Shown one piece after another: positions 28,613 to 37,342 of a stretch of DNA of 64,000 bases. Location: the NCBI GenBank assembly GCA_028877275.1, contig JAPPFP010000006.1:248001-312000 (forward strand), in the 5' to 3' direction. The DNA comes from Acidobacteriota bacterium. GTDB lineage: Bacteria > Acidobacteriota > Thermoanaerobaculia > Multivoradales > Multivoraceae. The position numbers were made by a program, and so were the translations under genes. The notes under the pieces were generated by a model. The model was not told the origin of the DNA. It ran no database searches and saw only the letters and a list, made by a program, of their open reading frames with translations. How positions within the stretch are numbered: position 1 is the stretch's first letter; the number at the start of each line of letters is the position of its first letter.

Positions 28613-29290
28613 CTACGGAAGCACCAGGGGCCCCAGCACCGAGCCCCACAGGGCGATGCCCAGGGCCACGCCGAGCAATGGCGGCATGACGGTGCGCAAC
28701 CTCTGGCCGCGAGGAAACGCGGTGACGAGGAACCAGTAGCCGAGCACCAGGCAGATGAGCCCGGGGAGGACGGCAAGCGACGCGGGGATTCCCGTGATCG
28801 CCGCAAAGTTGGCTTCGTCCTGGTTTCCCCTGAATCCGCCGCCAAACAGGTCGATGACGATCACCGGAATCGCCGCCATACCTTGCAGGGGAGCGACGAA
28901 TCCACTTCCGAGAACCAGCGAAAGGGGACCGGGACCGTGTTTCCGGACCCAGAGCACGAAGGCGATGGCCGTCACGTAGGAGACGATTGGCCCCGCGGCG
29001 GCGCTCAAGGCCACCTGCCACGGTTCGGCAATCGCGGCCGCCGCCTCGACATCTCCGGCGCGCCAGAGCCGGCGGAACTCGCTGGAACCTGTCCAACTGA
29101 CTGAGGCGTAGCGCAGGACGTTGTCGGGGAATCCACAGGCGACGTTGACGGCGAAGTGCCCCAGTTCGTGAAGCTGGATCCCGATGGGAGCGGCGATCGC
29201 GCCACCGGCCAACCCGGCCAGCCACTTGCCGCCTCGCAACCACGCGCGGAGCCGGACCCGAGCTGTTTCCTGACGCTCCGGGTCCGGCAC
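28613..29290 (-). CDS. Small membrane protein with HELGH motif (putative M50-like peptidase)
   Basis: A 225-residue protein with GTG start at 29290. After a basic N-terminus there is a hydrophobic segment carrying IQLHELGHFAVNVACG (HELGH near residue 41). Further helices lie at about 95-115, 125-145 and 165-220. An HExxH inside a membrane-adjacent helix is the M50 site-2-protease pattern. A third metal ligand of the NPDG/LDG type is not visible, so protease activity is uncertain. It is convergent with the GST gene (7 bases between ends) and 9 bases upstream of nothing obvious in its own operon. It precedes the M28 peptidase end by 9 bases on the same strand. Confidence 0.65.
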   Translation of the reverse strand: MPDPERQETARVRLRAWLRGGKWLAGLAGGAIAAPIGIQLHELGHFAVNVACGFPDNVLRYASVSWTGSSEFRRLWRAGDVEAAAAIAEPWQVALSAAAGPIVSYVTAIAFVLWVRKHGPGPLSLVLGSGFVAPLQGMAAIPVIVIDLFGGGFRGNQDEANFAAITGIPASLAVLPGLICLVLGYWFLVTAFPRGQRLRTVMPPLLGVALGIALWGSVLGPLVLP

Positions 29291-29299
29291 GGTTTCCGC

Positions 29300-30262
29300 T
29301 TAGAGAGACCCGTCCAACTCAAGCACCAGCGCCACGACCAGGTCGTGAAGGTGGTTCATCGCGGCCTCAGAGACATGCTCGATGGTGTCTCTGCTCGAGT
29401 GGATGATCCGGAAGACCTCGGGCATGAAGCCTTCACGGAGCCCGGACTCGGCGCCCGCGTTCAGGGCGAGCCACATCTGATGCGACGCCGTGGCACCGTT
29501 CATGGCGAGCGAGACGTTGGGGATTCCGGCGGCCTGAAAGGGGCGATCGTCGCTCGGGGGATAGCGGGGGAATCCCATGCACGTGATCTCGCTCGCGGCG
29601 CAGGCGACGCGGAGGCTGCGGTAGACCGTGTCGTTTCCCTCGTGGGAGGTCGGTCCGTACATCAGTGTGTCGTCGCCGACGACCACGTCGACGTTGACCA
29701 TGGCGGCGACACGGGTGGCGCCTGCCGCTTGCACGTAAGCCTGGGAGCCGAGCAGCCCGGCCTCCTCGAGGTCGAAGAGAACGATCCGGACGCGGTGGCT
29801 CAACTCGTGTCGTGTCAGGGTCTCCGCGACTCTGGTCAGGACGACCGAGGCCGCGCCGTTGTCCACGGCGCCGCCGACGACCGTGCCGTCCTGAAGCCGG
29901 ACGACGTCGTAGTGGGCGCCGACGACGATGTCGCGAGATCCTTCACCGACCGTGGCGACCAGGTTCCTCCCTGTTGCTCGCGGTTGCCGTTCACTCGCCG
30001 TGGCCGGGAACTCGTGTACTTCAGGATCGAGCCCCCGCTCACGAAACATGCCGAGCAATTCGTCTCCGCGATCCACCGTCTCGCGGCCGACGATCCGACC
30101 CAGATCGTCTAGGAGACCGGTCAGCGGGCCTTGCCGCGGCTCGGCCGGGATCGCCGGGCTCTCCGGGCCCGGGGCGCCGATGCTGGAGCAGGCCAGCGCC
30201 ATGCAGGCGCACAGCGCGGCGCCCGCCAGCCGGCGGTGGCGGGCGCGGTGGCCGCGGTGCAC
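29300..30262 (-). CDS. M28-family metallopeptidase lipoprotein
   Basis: I start this 320-residue protein at GTG 30262. It gives MHRGHRARHRRLAGAAL-type basic leader plus lipobox ALAC-SS, so a lipoprotein is predicted. The open frame extends further, but into the upstream dioxygenase gene. Zinc ligands of the di-zinc M28 aminopeptidase fold are visible: VVGAHYDVV (His), GAVDNGAASVVL (Asp), FDLEEAGLLGS (Glu-Glu), NVDVV (Asp) and HSSRDTIEHV (His). It would trim N-terminal residues from peptides at the cell surface or in the periplasm. It lies 32 bases after the PhyH gene. Confidence 0.88.
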   Translation of the reverse strand: MHRGHRARHRRLAGAALCACMALACSSIGAPGPESPAIPAEPRQGPLTGLLDDLGRIVGRETVDRGDELLGMFRERGLDPEVHEFPATASERQPRATGRNLVATVGEGSRDIVVGAHYDVVRLQDGTVVGGAVDNGAASVVLTRVAETLTRHELSHRVRIVLFDLEEAGLLGSQAYVQAAGATRVAAMVNVDVVVGDDTLMYGPTSHEGNDTVYRSLRVACAASEITCMGFPRYPPSDDRPFQAAGIPNVSLAMNGATASHQMWLALNAGAESGLREGFMPEVFRIIHSSRDTIEHVSEAAMNHLHDLVVALVLELDGSL

Positions 30263-30294
30263 TGCGGTCGTCAGAACCGCCCGTTTCCTGGGTG

Positions 30295-31143
30295 TCAGGC
30301 GCCCTCTCCCACGATGACCTCGACCTGGTCCTGCGGCGCGTAGAAGTAAGAGCCCGGCCGGAAGTCGTAGCCGAGGTCGCCGAGCAGGCGGCGCTGACGC
30401 GGCGTGCAGCGCTTCAGGACTTCGGGCGTGGGCTCCGGGTCGTAGGTGCGCAGGAACAACTGGCAGTAGTTGTAGAGGATCGTCTTGCGTGCGCGCGGCG
30501 ACGCGTTGACGGACGGGCCGTGCCACAGCGAGTGCGGGAAGAGGATGCAGTCGCCGGCCTTGCCCTTGAGCTGGACCGCGCCCGGCGTCTTCGGCCCCGG
30601 TGCGGGGTAGGGCCGGTCGGGGAACGGGCGCATGTGGCTGCCGGGGAAGACGGTGAAGTTGCCGCAGTCCTCGTCCGTGATGTCGGAGAGCAGGTACATC
30701 CCCTTCATCGCCAGCGGCAGGCTGGTCTCGGTGACGCGGATGCGGCGAAGCGCCTCGCCGCCGTCGGTGTGGGTGTAGCCGGGCCAGCGCGGGTTGGACG
30801 GTCGAACGATCGCCTGGGTCATGCTGAGCACGACGTAAGGGCCCATGATGTCCGTGATCAGGTCGAAGACGGGGGACGCGTCCATCAGGTCGAGGAACGC
30901 CTGGTCGTAGTGGAGCAGCACCCGGCGGTCCATGAAGCCCTCGGGGTCGCGGTCGACGGCGTGGTCGAGCCAGTCGTAGTGGCCCAGCGGTCCGTCGGGG
31001 CTGGGTTCCCAGCCGGGCAGTTGCCGGACGCGGTCGAGTTCGGCGTCGAAGAACGCGACCTGCTCAGGTGACAGGGCCCGCTCGACGCGGATGTAGCCGT
31101 CGATCGCCCATTGTTCGCGCTGCGCCTTGGTCAGTTTCTGCAT
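30295..31143 (-). CDS. Phytanoyl-CoA dioxygenase (PhyH) family protein
   Basis: A 282-residue Fe(II)/2-oxoglutarate dioxygenase-like protein. It begins KLTKAQREQWAIDGYIRVER, the usual PhyH opening. The metal site is HTDGG (His and Asp) plus a distal His in SLWHGPSVNASPRARKTI, with the 2OG-contact Arg in that last segment. CGNFTVFPGSHMRPF is the common loop before it. Members hydroxylate lipids or many secondary metabolites, so the substrate cannot be inferred. RBS GGAGA precedes ATG 31143. Confidence 0.92.
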   Translation of the reverse strand: MQKLTKAQREQWAIDGYIRVERALSPEQVAFFDAELDRVRQLPGWEPSPDGPLGHYDWLDHAVDRDPEGFMDRRVLLHYDQAFLDLMDASPVFDLITDIMGPYVVLSMTQAIVRPSNPRWPGYTHTDGGEALRRIRVTETSLPLAMKGMYLLSDITDEDCGNFTVFPGSHMRPFPDRPYPAPGPKTPGAVQLKGKAGDCILFPHSLWHGPSVNASPRARKTILYNYCQLFLRTYDPEPTPEVLKRCTPRQRRLLGDLGYDFRPGSYFYAPQDQVEVIVGEGA

Positions 31144-31239
31144 GTCCGGTGTCTCCTGCCGGGTCCCTGGCGGTCCCGGTTCGCTTTCCCCTGTTGTAGT
31201 CCTGTGGCTTCTGAGGATATGCGGCCCCGTCGGTCGTCG

Positions 31240-32310
31240 TCACTCGTCGCCCGCGGCGCTGTCCCGGGCCTGCGCTTCGGCCTCCTCGGCGTTCCGTGAG
31301 CGTTCCTCGGCACCGGGATGGCTCGAAGACCACACCGGCATGCCGCCGGTTCCGCTCATCCTCTCCAGGCGCCGCAGGATGTCTCCCAGACGGGTTGGCG
31401 GTATGCCCGCCTGCCCCAGGTAGTCGAAAGCGAAGCCATCGGCGTCGCGCTCGAAGTTGCGGGAGTAGCTCTGGGCGAGCAAACGGTCGGGCGCGAAGAT
31501 CGACAGCCCCGCGACCGACACGTCGCCCGTGAACGCGGTCCAGACGACCAGCATCGAGGACGTCTGGGCGAGGCGTCGCATCACGTGGCGGCCTTCAACG
31601 TGCCCGAGTTCGTGGGCGAGCACGGCGATGATCTCCTCGTCGTGCTCCGCCAGTTCGACGAGTTCATCCGTGACGACGACCGTTCCTCCCGGCAGGGCGA
31701 AGGCATTCGCGCCGAGGCGTCTGCCGGAGTAGAACCGGAGTTCAGTATCCGCGACTCCGGTGTCTTCCTTCATCTCGGTGAACGCCGCCAGAAGCTCGTT
31801 TCGCCGGTTGGGGTCGAGTTCGGAAGGCTCGATGATGTTGAACTGGTCGAAGAGGGTGAGCACGTTGGCGCCGATGACGGCCTCCACCTCGGGAGGCGTC
31901 GCGGCCACGACGACGCCGGCCACGAGCGGTGCGCCCCACTGGGTGAACGAGTACAGGATCGCGGCCGTAACGACCAGCGCCGTCGCGGCTCCGCGCCAGG
32001 AACTGTCGAGTCGGTGGAGCAGGCGTTCGAAACGACGGCCAGCCGGAAGAGGTTCGTGTTCGGCGCGAGCCCGCATTGCGTCCAGGGTGTCGTTGTCGCG
32101 CACCTCGCAAACCGCGCCGTCTGGGAGCAGGAGATGTCGAGGCGTGTCGGCGATACGGCTGGGAATTCGGACATCCGTGAGGTCGTGAACCCGCTGCGAC
32201 TCGATGCCGACGATGGTGACGACGACATTCCGGTCGGGCGTGATCGTCAAGGTCGCCTCGTGGGGCGCCGATGTTCGCCCGTCGAAGAAGCGGCAGGGAA
32301 TGGCGGTCAA
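31240..32310 (-). CDS. M48-family membrane metallopeptidase
   Basis: A 356-residue protein starting with TTG 32310, overlapping the YjgN stop by four bases (TTGA). Residues 1-110 are a cytosolic domain of beta type. A membrane helix at about 120-155 includes ATALVVTAAILYSFTQWGA. From about 160 the peptidase domain shows NAFALPGGTVVVTDEL, the zinc helix VLAHELGHVEGRHVMRR (HExxH) and FERDADGFAFDYL, whose Glu is the third ligand. The layout matches HtpX/BepA-like M48 peptidases paired with DUF898 membrane proteins. Confidence 0.9.
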   Translation of the reverse strand: MTAIPCRFFDGRTSAPHEATLTITPDRNVVVTIVGIESQRVHDLTDVRIPSRIADTPRHLLLPDGAVCEVRDNDTLDAMRARAEHEPLPAGRRFERLLHRLDSSWRGAATALVVTAAILYSFTQWGAPLVAGVVVAATPPEVEAVIGANVLTLFDQFNIIEPSELDPNRRNELLAAFTEMKEDTGVADTELRFYSGRRLGANAFALPGGTVVVTDELVELAEHDEEIIAVLAHELGHVEGRHVMRRLAQTSSMLVVWTAFTGDVSVAGLSIFAPDRLLAQSYSRNFERDADGFAFDYLGQAGIPPTRLGDILRRLERMSGTGGMPVWSSSHPGAEERSRNAEEAEAQARDSAAGDE

Positions 32311-33407
32311 ATGCCGATCTCCAGGCCGAACTCTCCGGCGGCCTCGGCGCCCGTGGCGCCCAGGCGTTGGGGCTCGCCGGCTTCCACCGTGACCTCGTCG
32401 ACGGCTTGCATGACCAGGAACTGATCCACGACGTAGCGCAGCACGCGGATGCGCGCGAAGGGCGCGAACAGGCCGAACGTGCACACGATCGCGACTGCAT
32501 TGCTCAGGTAGAGCCAGAGCATGGTTCTGAAGGAGAGCTGGAGGATGAAGTCGCTGTCGCCGAGTTGCGTGTTGCTCCAGCGGTAGTTGAGCAGGCGCGT
32601 GCGGATGTAGACGACGGAGAGCAGGCTCGCCGCGAACAGGAACGCCAGCGGCAGGTAGAAGGCCGCCGGCGAAGGCTCCGAGGGCTCGGTGCTCAAGGTG
32701 CTCACGGCGGCGATGCAAGTCAGGAAGAACATGAACACGCCCGCGACCCAGACCGTGACGTAGACGCCGTAGTAGGGCCCTGCCTCGCCGTTGAACCGGA
32801 ACGGTCTGTTGCCGAGGCGGGACTCGTCGATCAGATAGCGATCGCGGCCGAAGACTCTGAAGGGCCAGGCCAGCCCGAGGGTCACGAACGAAGCGACCCA
32901 CGTCAGCGGGTACCAGACGGCCGCGTCCCAGTACTTGCCCTGAAAGTCGAAGGCGATGCCGCGGTACCTGGAGTTCCGAAGCTGGAAGGTCCGGGCCCGG
33001 ACCACGACCCACGGCACGAGGGGCATCATGACGGCGAGCGCCGCGTAGTAGTACCAGAGCGAGAAGAGGTTGGCGAACCACAGGATCGTCGCCACGATGG
33101 CGACCAGGATCCGGCCCCGCAAGATGGCGACCGGGTTCGCCGTGTAGTCGAAGGAGTCGTCGCCAAGCCAGACGTTGCCGTACAGGTATCGCCGCGCCCG
33201 CACCTTCGCCCAGCCGGAGTAGATGCCGAGGGTCAGGAGCGTCAACGCGACGTTGACGATCCAGATGCGGAAGTACTCCCAGCCGTTCGCCGTGAAGCGA
33301 AGCCGTGTGGACCGGGAAGAGGTTCCGACTTCGCTCTGTTCTGGCAGCGCCGGCGGCGAAACAGGCGATACGTCGCCCGGATGGACTGGCCCGCCGTCGT
33401 CGCTCAT
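32307..33407 (-). CDS. YjgN/DUF898 family polytopic membrane protein
   Basis: A 366-residue protein. A short disordered N-terminus leads into two related blocks, each with the DUF898 signature: RFTANGWEYFRIWIVNVAL...YSGWAKVRARRYLYGN near residues 36-85 and FNGEAGPYYGVYVTVWVAG near 195. Nine or ten hydrophobic segments are present. The function of the family is unknown; it regularly precedes an M48 peptidase gene, as here with a TTGA overlap. The pair may form a membrane quality-control complex, but that is inference. Confidence 0.88.
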   Translation of the reverse strand: MSDDGGPVHPGDVSPVSPPALPEQSEVGTSSRSTRLRFTANGWEYFRIWIVNVALTLLTLGIYSGWAKVRARRYLYGNVWLGDDSFDYTANPVAILRGRILVAIVATILWFANLFSLWYYYAALAVMMPLVPWVVVRARTFQLRNSRYRGIAFDFQGKYWDAAVWYPLTWVASFVTLGLAWPFRVFGRDRYLIDESRLGNRPFRFNGEAGPYYGVYVTVWVAGVFMFFLTCIAAVSTLSTEPSEPSPAAFYLPLAFLFAASLLSVVYIRTRLLNYRWSNTQLGDSDFILQLSFRTMLWLYLSNAVAIVCTFGLFAPFARIRVLRYVVDQFLVMQAVDEVTVEAGEPQRLGATGAEAAGEFGLEIGI

Positions 33408-33668
33408 CCCGCGCAGATTACTAGGTGGGGTCCGGGTCCGGGCGTCGTTGGCGGTCGGCGATCGTCAGCGCCCTCGAGTCTTCGCCGCAACTCCTTTGTT
33501 TTCAGAAGTTGCGGGGAATCTCCAAACCGGTATGCTGGTCCCGGTGAGCGCTCTCCGCAACGCCTTTCGTCAACTCCGTTCGGGGTATCATGCCGGCACA
33601 GTTTGGGGCAGCGAGCCGCCCTGGCGCCCACCGGCGGAACTCGCGTTGGATGGCCAGCGGAGGATGAG
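33408..33668. other. Divergent intergenic region (261 bases)
   Basis: This is the longest gene-free stretch in the window, between the divergent yjgN-like and LolA-like genes. It must hold at least two promoters. TATCAT at about 33587 could be a -10 for the plus-strand operon, but no convincing -35 accompanies it. GGAGG at 33659-33663 is the ribosome-binding site for ATG 33669. I see no RNA gene or repeat. Confidence 0.4.
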
Positions 33669-35138
33669 ATGAAGGGATCTGCACCGATCGGCTCGGCGGC
33701 TCGTGTACGGATGGCTCGCTGCGTGACCGTTCTGGCGATTGTCCTGGCGGCGACGCCTGCCTGGAGCCAGGAGGAGGCCGAGCCCAGCGAACTCGACCGC
33801 GTTCTCACCGCCCACTTCGAGGCGCGCGGCGGGCTCGAGCGCCTGCGCGCCGTCACCGCTGTACGCGGCGCCGCCACGATGAGCATGCAGGGAATGGAGG
33901 CGTTGTTCACCGTGCTCCTGCGGGCGCCGAACCAGGTGCGGATGGACGGCGATTTCGGCGGCATGGCCCTGATTCGGGCCTTCGACGGCGAGCAGGCCTG
34001 GGGTCAGCAGCCAGGGGAGATGAAGCCGGTCCTGCTCGAGGGAGACCTGGCGGCCGTCGCGGCGGCGGACGCCGACGTCAGCGTGCAGGGCCTGGTCGAC
34101 CTCGAGGAGCGCGGCTACGACATCGAACTCGCAGGCCGGGAGGAGATCGAGAGCGGCGAGGCGTGGAAGCTCCTCGTCACGGCGCCGAGCGGCGTCGTCC
34201 AGCAGGTCTTCATCGGTGTCGAGGACGGCCTGGAGAGGAAGCGCGTGGCACAGGTGGATCTCGGCTTCGGCCTGCAGGAAACGGCCACCCTGTTCGAGGA
34301 CTTTCGCGAGGTCGATGGTCTGATGATCGCGCACCGCCACACGATGATCAGCCCGATGGGGGAGATGCCGCTTCAGTTCGAGTCCTTCGAGATCAATCCG
34401 GAGATCGATCCCGACGTCTTCTTCATGCCGGGGCAGATGGCCGATGCGACGCTCGGCCTGGACGACGTGCTGGCGCGCTACGGAAGCGCCCGCGGCGGTT
34501 CGGCCGCCGAGGTCGAGACGGTGAGCGCGGTCGGCACCGCGGTCATGCTCGGCTTCGAGGTGCCGATGAAGGCGGCCTTCGCCCGTCCGAGTTCTTTCCG
34601 CATCGACATCGACCTGCAGGGACTGTCGATGATCCTGGCCTATGACGGCGAAACACCGTGGACCCTGTCCCCGATGCAGGGCGTCGTCGAGCCCGCGCCG
34701 CTGGCCCAGGAGACGGTCGGGGCGGCGGAACTGCTCGGCGAGTTCCTGTGGGGACTGCTCGCGAGCAGGGAGGAGCGCGGCCTGGACGTTTCGTTCGGGG
34801 GCGTCGGGAAGGTCGCGCGCGACGAGACGTACCGGCTCGACATCGTGACGGCGGAAGGCGAGGAGCGCACCCTTCACCTGGGCGGCGAGGACTTCCTGGA
34901 GCGCCAGGTCGTCTTCGACGGGGCGCTGCTGGGTTCCACCGGCGAAATCGAGGTGACGCTCGGCGACTACATGGACGCCGGCGGGTTGATGGTGCCGGGG
35001 ACGATCCGGATCGCGGTGGAGGGCCAGGTTGCCGCCGAGTTGAGGATCCGGGAGGCCGATACCGGCGCGGACGTCGACCCCGCATCGTTTACCATGCCCG
35101 CTCCCGCCGACCCGGAGACGCCGGGGCCGGCCGCCTAG
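33669..35138 (+). CDS. Exported protein with two tandem LolA-like domains
   Basis: A 489-residue protein starting at ATG 33669, with GGAGG five bases before it. The signal peptide ends near ATPAWS-QEE. Two homologous halves follow. Residues about 35-255 run from ELDRVLTAHFEARGGLERLR to NPEIDPDVFFMP. Residues about 265-480 run from LDDVLARYGSARGG to DVDPASFTMP. Each half resembles the open beta-barrel of LolA/outer-membrane lipoprotein-sorting proteins: an AFDGEQAWGQQP or AYDGETPWTLSP strand, an internal GREEIESGEAWKLLV-type strand, and a closing FTMP. It may ferry a hydrophobic ligand across the periplasm. The TonB receptor gene starts 10 bases later. Confidence 0.75.
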   Translation: MKGSAPIGSAARVRMARCVTVLAIVLAATPAWSQEEAEPSELDRVLTAHFEARGGLERLRAVTAVRGAATMSMQGMEALFTVLLRAPNQVRMDGDFGGMALIRAFDGEQAWGQQPGEMKPVLLEGDLAAVAAADADVSVQGLVDLEERGYDIELAGREEIESGEAWKLLVTAPSGVVQQVFIGVEDGLERKRVAQVDLGFGLQETATLFEDFREVDGLMIAHRHTMISPMGEMPLQFESFEINPEIDPDVFFMPGQMADATLGLDDVLARYGSARGGSAAEVETVSAVGTAVMLGFEVPMKAAFARPSSFRIDIDLQGLSMILAYDGETPWTLSPMQGVVEPAPLAQETVGAAELLGEFLWGLLASREERGLDVSFGGVGKVARDETYRLDIVTAEGEERTLHLGGEDFLERQVVFDGALLGSTGEIEVTLGDYMDAGGLMVPGTIRIAVEGQVAAELRIREADTGADVDPASFTMPAPADPETPGPAA

Positions 35139-35141
35139 GAG
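35137..35141 (+). promoter_or_regulatory. Shine-Dalgarno that fixes the TonB-receptor start
   Basis: AGGAG overlaps the TAG stop of the preceding gene and lies 7 bases before ATG 35149. This favours that ATG over the in-frame TTG at 35143. Confidence 0.6.
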
Positions 35142-35148
35142 CTTGTGC

Positions 35149-37326
35149 ATGTTCAATCTGACTGCCGCCTCGATCACGCGAACGCCGGCCGGGCCTGTTC
35201 GCGGCCGCTTTCTTCTCGTTACCGCGTTCACCCTGGCTTTGACCGCTTCCGCGGCCTTTGCCGGGTCGGGAGCTGACGACGCCGACAGCAGCGAACCGGT
35301 CGAGGATCCCGCCCTCGCCGAGACGATCGTCGTCACCGCCTCCAGGGCTGAACAGGAACTCGGCCAGGTGACGTCGAGCGTGTCCGTGCTTTCCGGTGAG
35401 GAGCTCCGGACCAGCGCTTCGCTGGCGCTCGACGATACGTTGCGCCGGGTTCCCGGCTTCAGCCTGTTCCGTCGCAACAGCTCGATGGTCGCCCATCCGA
35501 CAAGCCAGGGCGTCTCGCTCCGCGGCATCGGACCGAGCGGCGTCAGCCGGACCCTGGTGCTGCTCGACGGCCTTCCGCTCAACGATCCCTTCGGCGGCTG
35601 GATCTACTGGGGCCGAGTCGGTCGCGAGAGCCTGGACCGGATCGAAGTCGTGCGCGGCGGCGGTTCGAGTCTTTGGGGCAATTCTGCCCTGGGCGGCGTG
35701 ATCCACCTGGTCACGGCGACCCCTTCGGCATCGGGTCCCGGGTTGAGCCTCTCGGCGCTCGCAGGCGACCACGGCGTGCTGTCCGGCGACGTCTGGTTCG
35801 GCCAGGGGTTCGAGAACGCGTCGCTGACCCTGTCGGCGAGGAGCTTCGACATGGACGGCTACCCGGTCGTGCGTGACGACCAGCGCGGGCCGATCGATGT
35901 CGACGCGTTCTCGGAGCAGACCAGCGTCGGCGGCCGGCTGACGTTCTCCGCCGGCGAGACGGCGCAGATCGCCATCGGCGGGGACAGCCTCTCCGAGGAT
36001 CGCGGCAACGGCACGCCGCTCACCGGCAACGACACGGATCTGACTTCGTTCCGCTTCAGCGCGGACGTGGTGAGCGGCCGGGGAGATACGTGGACGGTCC
36101 GCGGCTTCACCCACGAGCAGGAGTTCGCCAGCCGGTTCAGCGCCCAGCAGGTCGACCGGTCGTCCGAGCGGCCGGCGCTCGACCAGTTCCTCGTCGACTC
36201 CGAGGCCACGGGCCTCGGTGCACAGTGGGAGGGCGAAGTCGGATCCGGCCTGTGGGTCGCCGGCACCGAGTGGCGGAGCGTCGACGGCGCGACGAACGAG
36301 GACTTCTTCTACACGGCCCAGTTCAACCGTCGTCGCATGGCCGGCGGCGACCAGTCGATCACGGGCGCCTACGTCCAGCGCCGGGCCGATTTCGGCGACC
36401 GTCTCACTCTGGAACTCGGCGCTCGCATCGACCGTTGGGAGACGGGTTCCGGCAGCCGGCTGGAGACGAACAAGGCCGACGGTTCCATCCGCCGCGACGA
36501 CATGTTCGACGACCGGGAGGAGACGGCCGCGTCGCCGCGGATCGGCTTCCTCTACGCGCTCGACCTCGGCTGGAGCCTGCGCGGCTCGGCGTACGGATCG
36601 TTCCGGGCGCCGACCGTCAACGAGTTGTACCGCCCGTTCCGGGTTCGCAACGACATCACGGAGGCGAACGAGGCGCTCGAACCGGAGCGGCTCTCCGGCA
36701 TCGAGTTCGGCGCCGTTCGCTATCAGGGCGGCTCGCGGTTGTCGTTGAACGCTTTTCTCAACAGGGTCGAGAACCCGATCGCCAACGTGACGCTCGCGTC
36801 GATCGCGAGCAGCCGGTTCTTCCGGCCCTGCGGCTTCGTGCCCGGCGGCGGATCCTGCAGGCAGCGGCTCAACCTGGACCGCACCCGCATCCAGGGTCTC
36901 GAGGCGGAGCTCCGCCAGCGGCTCGGCGACGACTGGCGGCTCGACGTGTCCTATCTCTACAGCAACGCCGAGGTCGACAGCGCGGCCGACTTTCCGGAAC
37001 TCGAGGGGAAGCGGCTGGCGCAGACGCCCGAGCAGTCGGCGAGCCTCGGCCTCGAGTACTCGAATCCCGACGTGCTGCAGGCCCGCCTGGGACTTCGCTT
37101 CGTCGGCGAGCAGTACGAGGACGATCTGAACACCAGGCCGCTGTCCAGCTTCGCCGTCGTGGACCTGAGCGCTGCGCGCGCACTCAACAGCCGCTGGCAT
37201 GTCTTCGCCGGTCTCGAGAACCTGCTCGACGAGGAAGTGCAGGTAGGCATCTCCGGCACCGGTCTGGTCACGATCGGCGCACCCCGCATGGTGCACGTAG
37301 GGGTGCGCCACGTTCTGAACCCCTGA
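35149..37326 (+). CDS. TonB-dependent outer-membrane receptor
   Basis: A 725-residue receptor. The signal peptide ends near ASAAFA-GSG. A TonB-box-like ETIVVTASRAEQ follows near residue 57. The plug domain at about 60-180 has DDTLRRVPGFSLFRRNSS, GVSLRGIGPSGVSRTLVLLDG and IEVVRGGGSSLWGNSALGG, all canonical. The remaining 540 residues form the beta-barrel, including YGSFRAPTVNELYRPFR. It ends at HVLNP rather than the usual aromatic residue. The ligand is unknown, but the BtuB/FepA-like plug allows siderophores, vitamin B12 or glycans. It is followed after 16 bases by the topoisomerase VI genes. Confidence 0.95.
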   Translation: MFNLTAASITRTPAGPVRGRFLLVTAFTLALTASAAFAGSGADDADSSEPVEDPALAETIVVTASRAEQELGQVTSSVSVLSGEELRTSASLALDDTLRRVPGFSLFRRNSSMVAHPTSQGVSLRGIGPSGVSRTLVLLDGLPLNDPFGGWIYWGRVGRESLDRIEVVRGGGSSLWGNSALGGVIHLVTATPSASGPGLSLSALAGDHGVLSGDVWFGQGFENASLTLSARSFDMDGYPVVRDDQRGPIDVDAFSEQTSVGGRLTFSAGETAQIAIGGDSLSEDRGNGTPLTGNDTDLTSFRFSADVVSGRGDTWTVRGFTHEQEFASRFSAQQVDRSSERPALDQFLVDSEATGLGAQWEGEVGSGLWVAGTEWRSVDGATNEDFFYTAQFNRRRMAGGDQSITGAYVQRRADFGDRLTLELGARIDRWETGSGSRLETNKADGSIRRDDMFDDREETAASPRIGFLYALDLGWSLRGSAYGSFRAPTVNELYRPFRVRNDITEANEALEPERLSGIEFGAVRYQGGSRLSLNAFLNRVENPIANVTLASIASSRFFRPCGFVPGGGSCRQRLNLDRTRIQGLEAELRQRLGDDWRLDVSYLYSNAEVDSAADFPELEGKRLAQTPEQSASLGLEYSNPDVLQARLGLRFVGEQYEDDLNTRPLSSFAVVDLSAARALNSRWHVFAGLENLLDEEVQVGISGTGLVTIGAPRMVHVGVRHVLNP

Positions 37327-37342
37327 ACCGAAAGGGGCAGCC

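Noticed and set aside
30263-30526. N-terminal extension of the M28 peptidase
   Set aside because: It overlaps the end of the PhyH gene and is Arg/Ala-rich. GTG 30262 yields a proper lipoprotein signal.
33588-35582. A 664-codon minus-strand frame across the LolA-like gene and the TonB receptor
   Set aside because: It covers two well-supported genes in opposite sense and shows only low-complexity composition.
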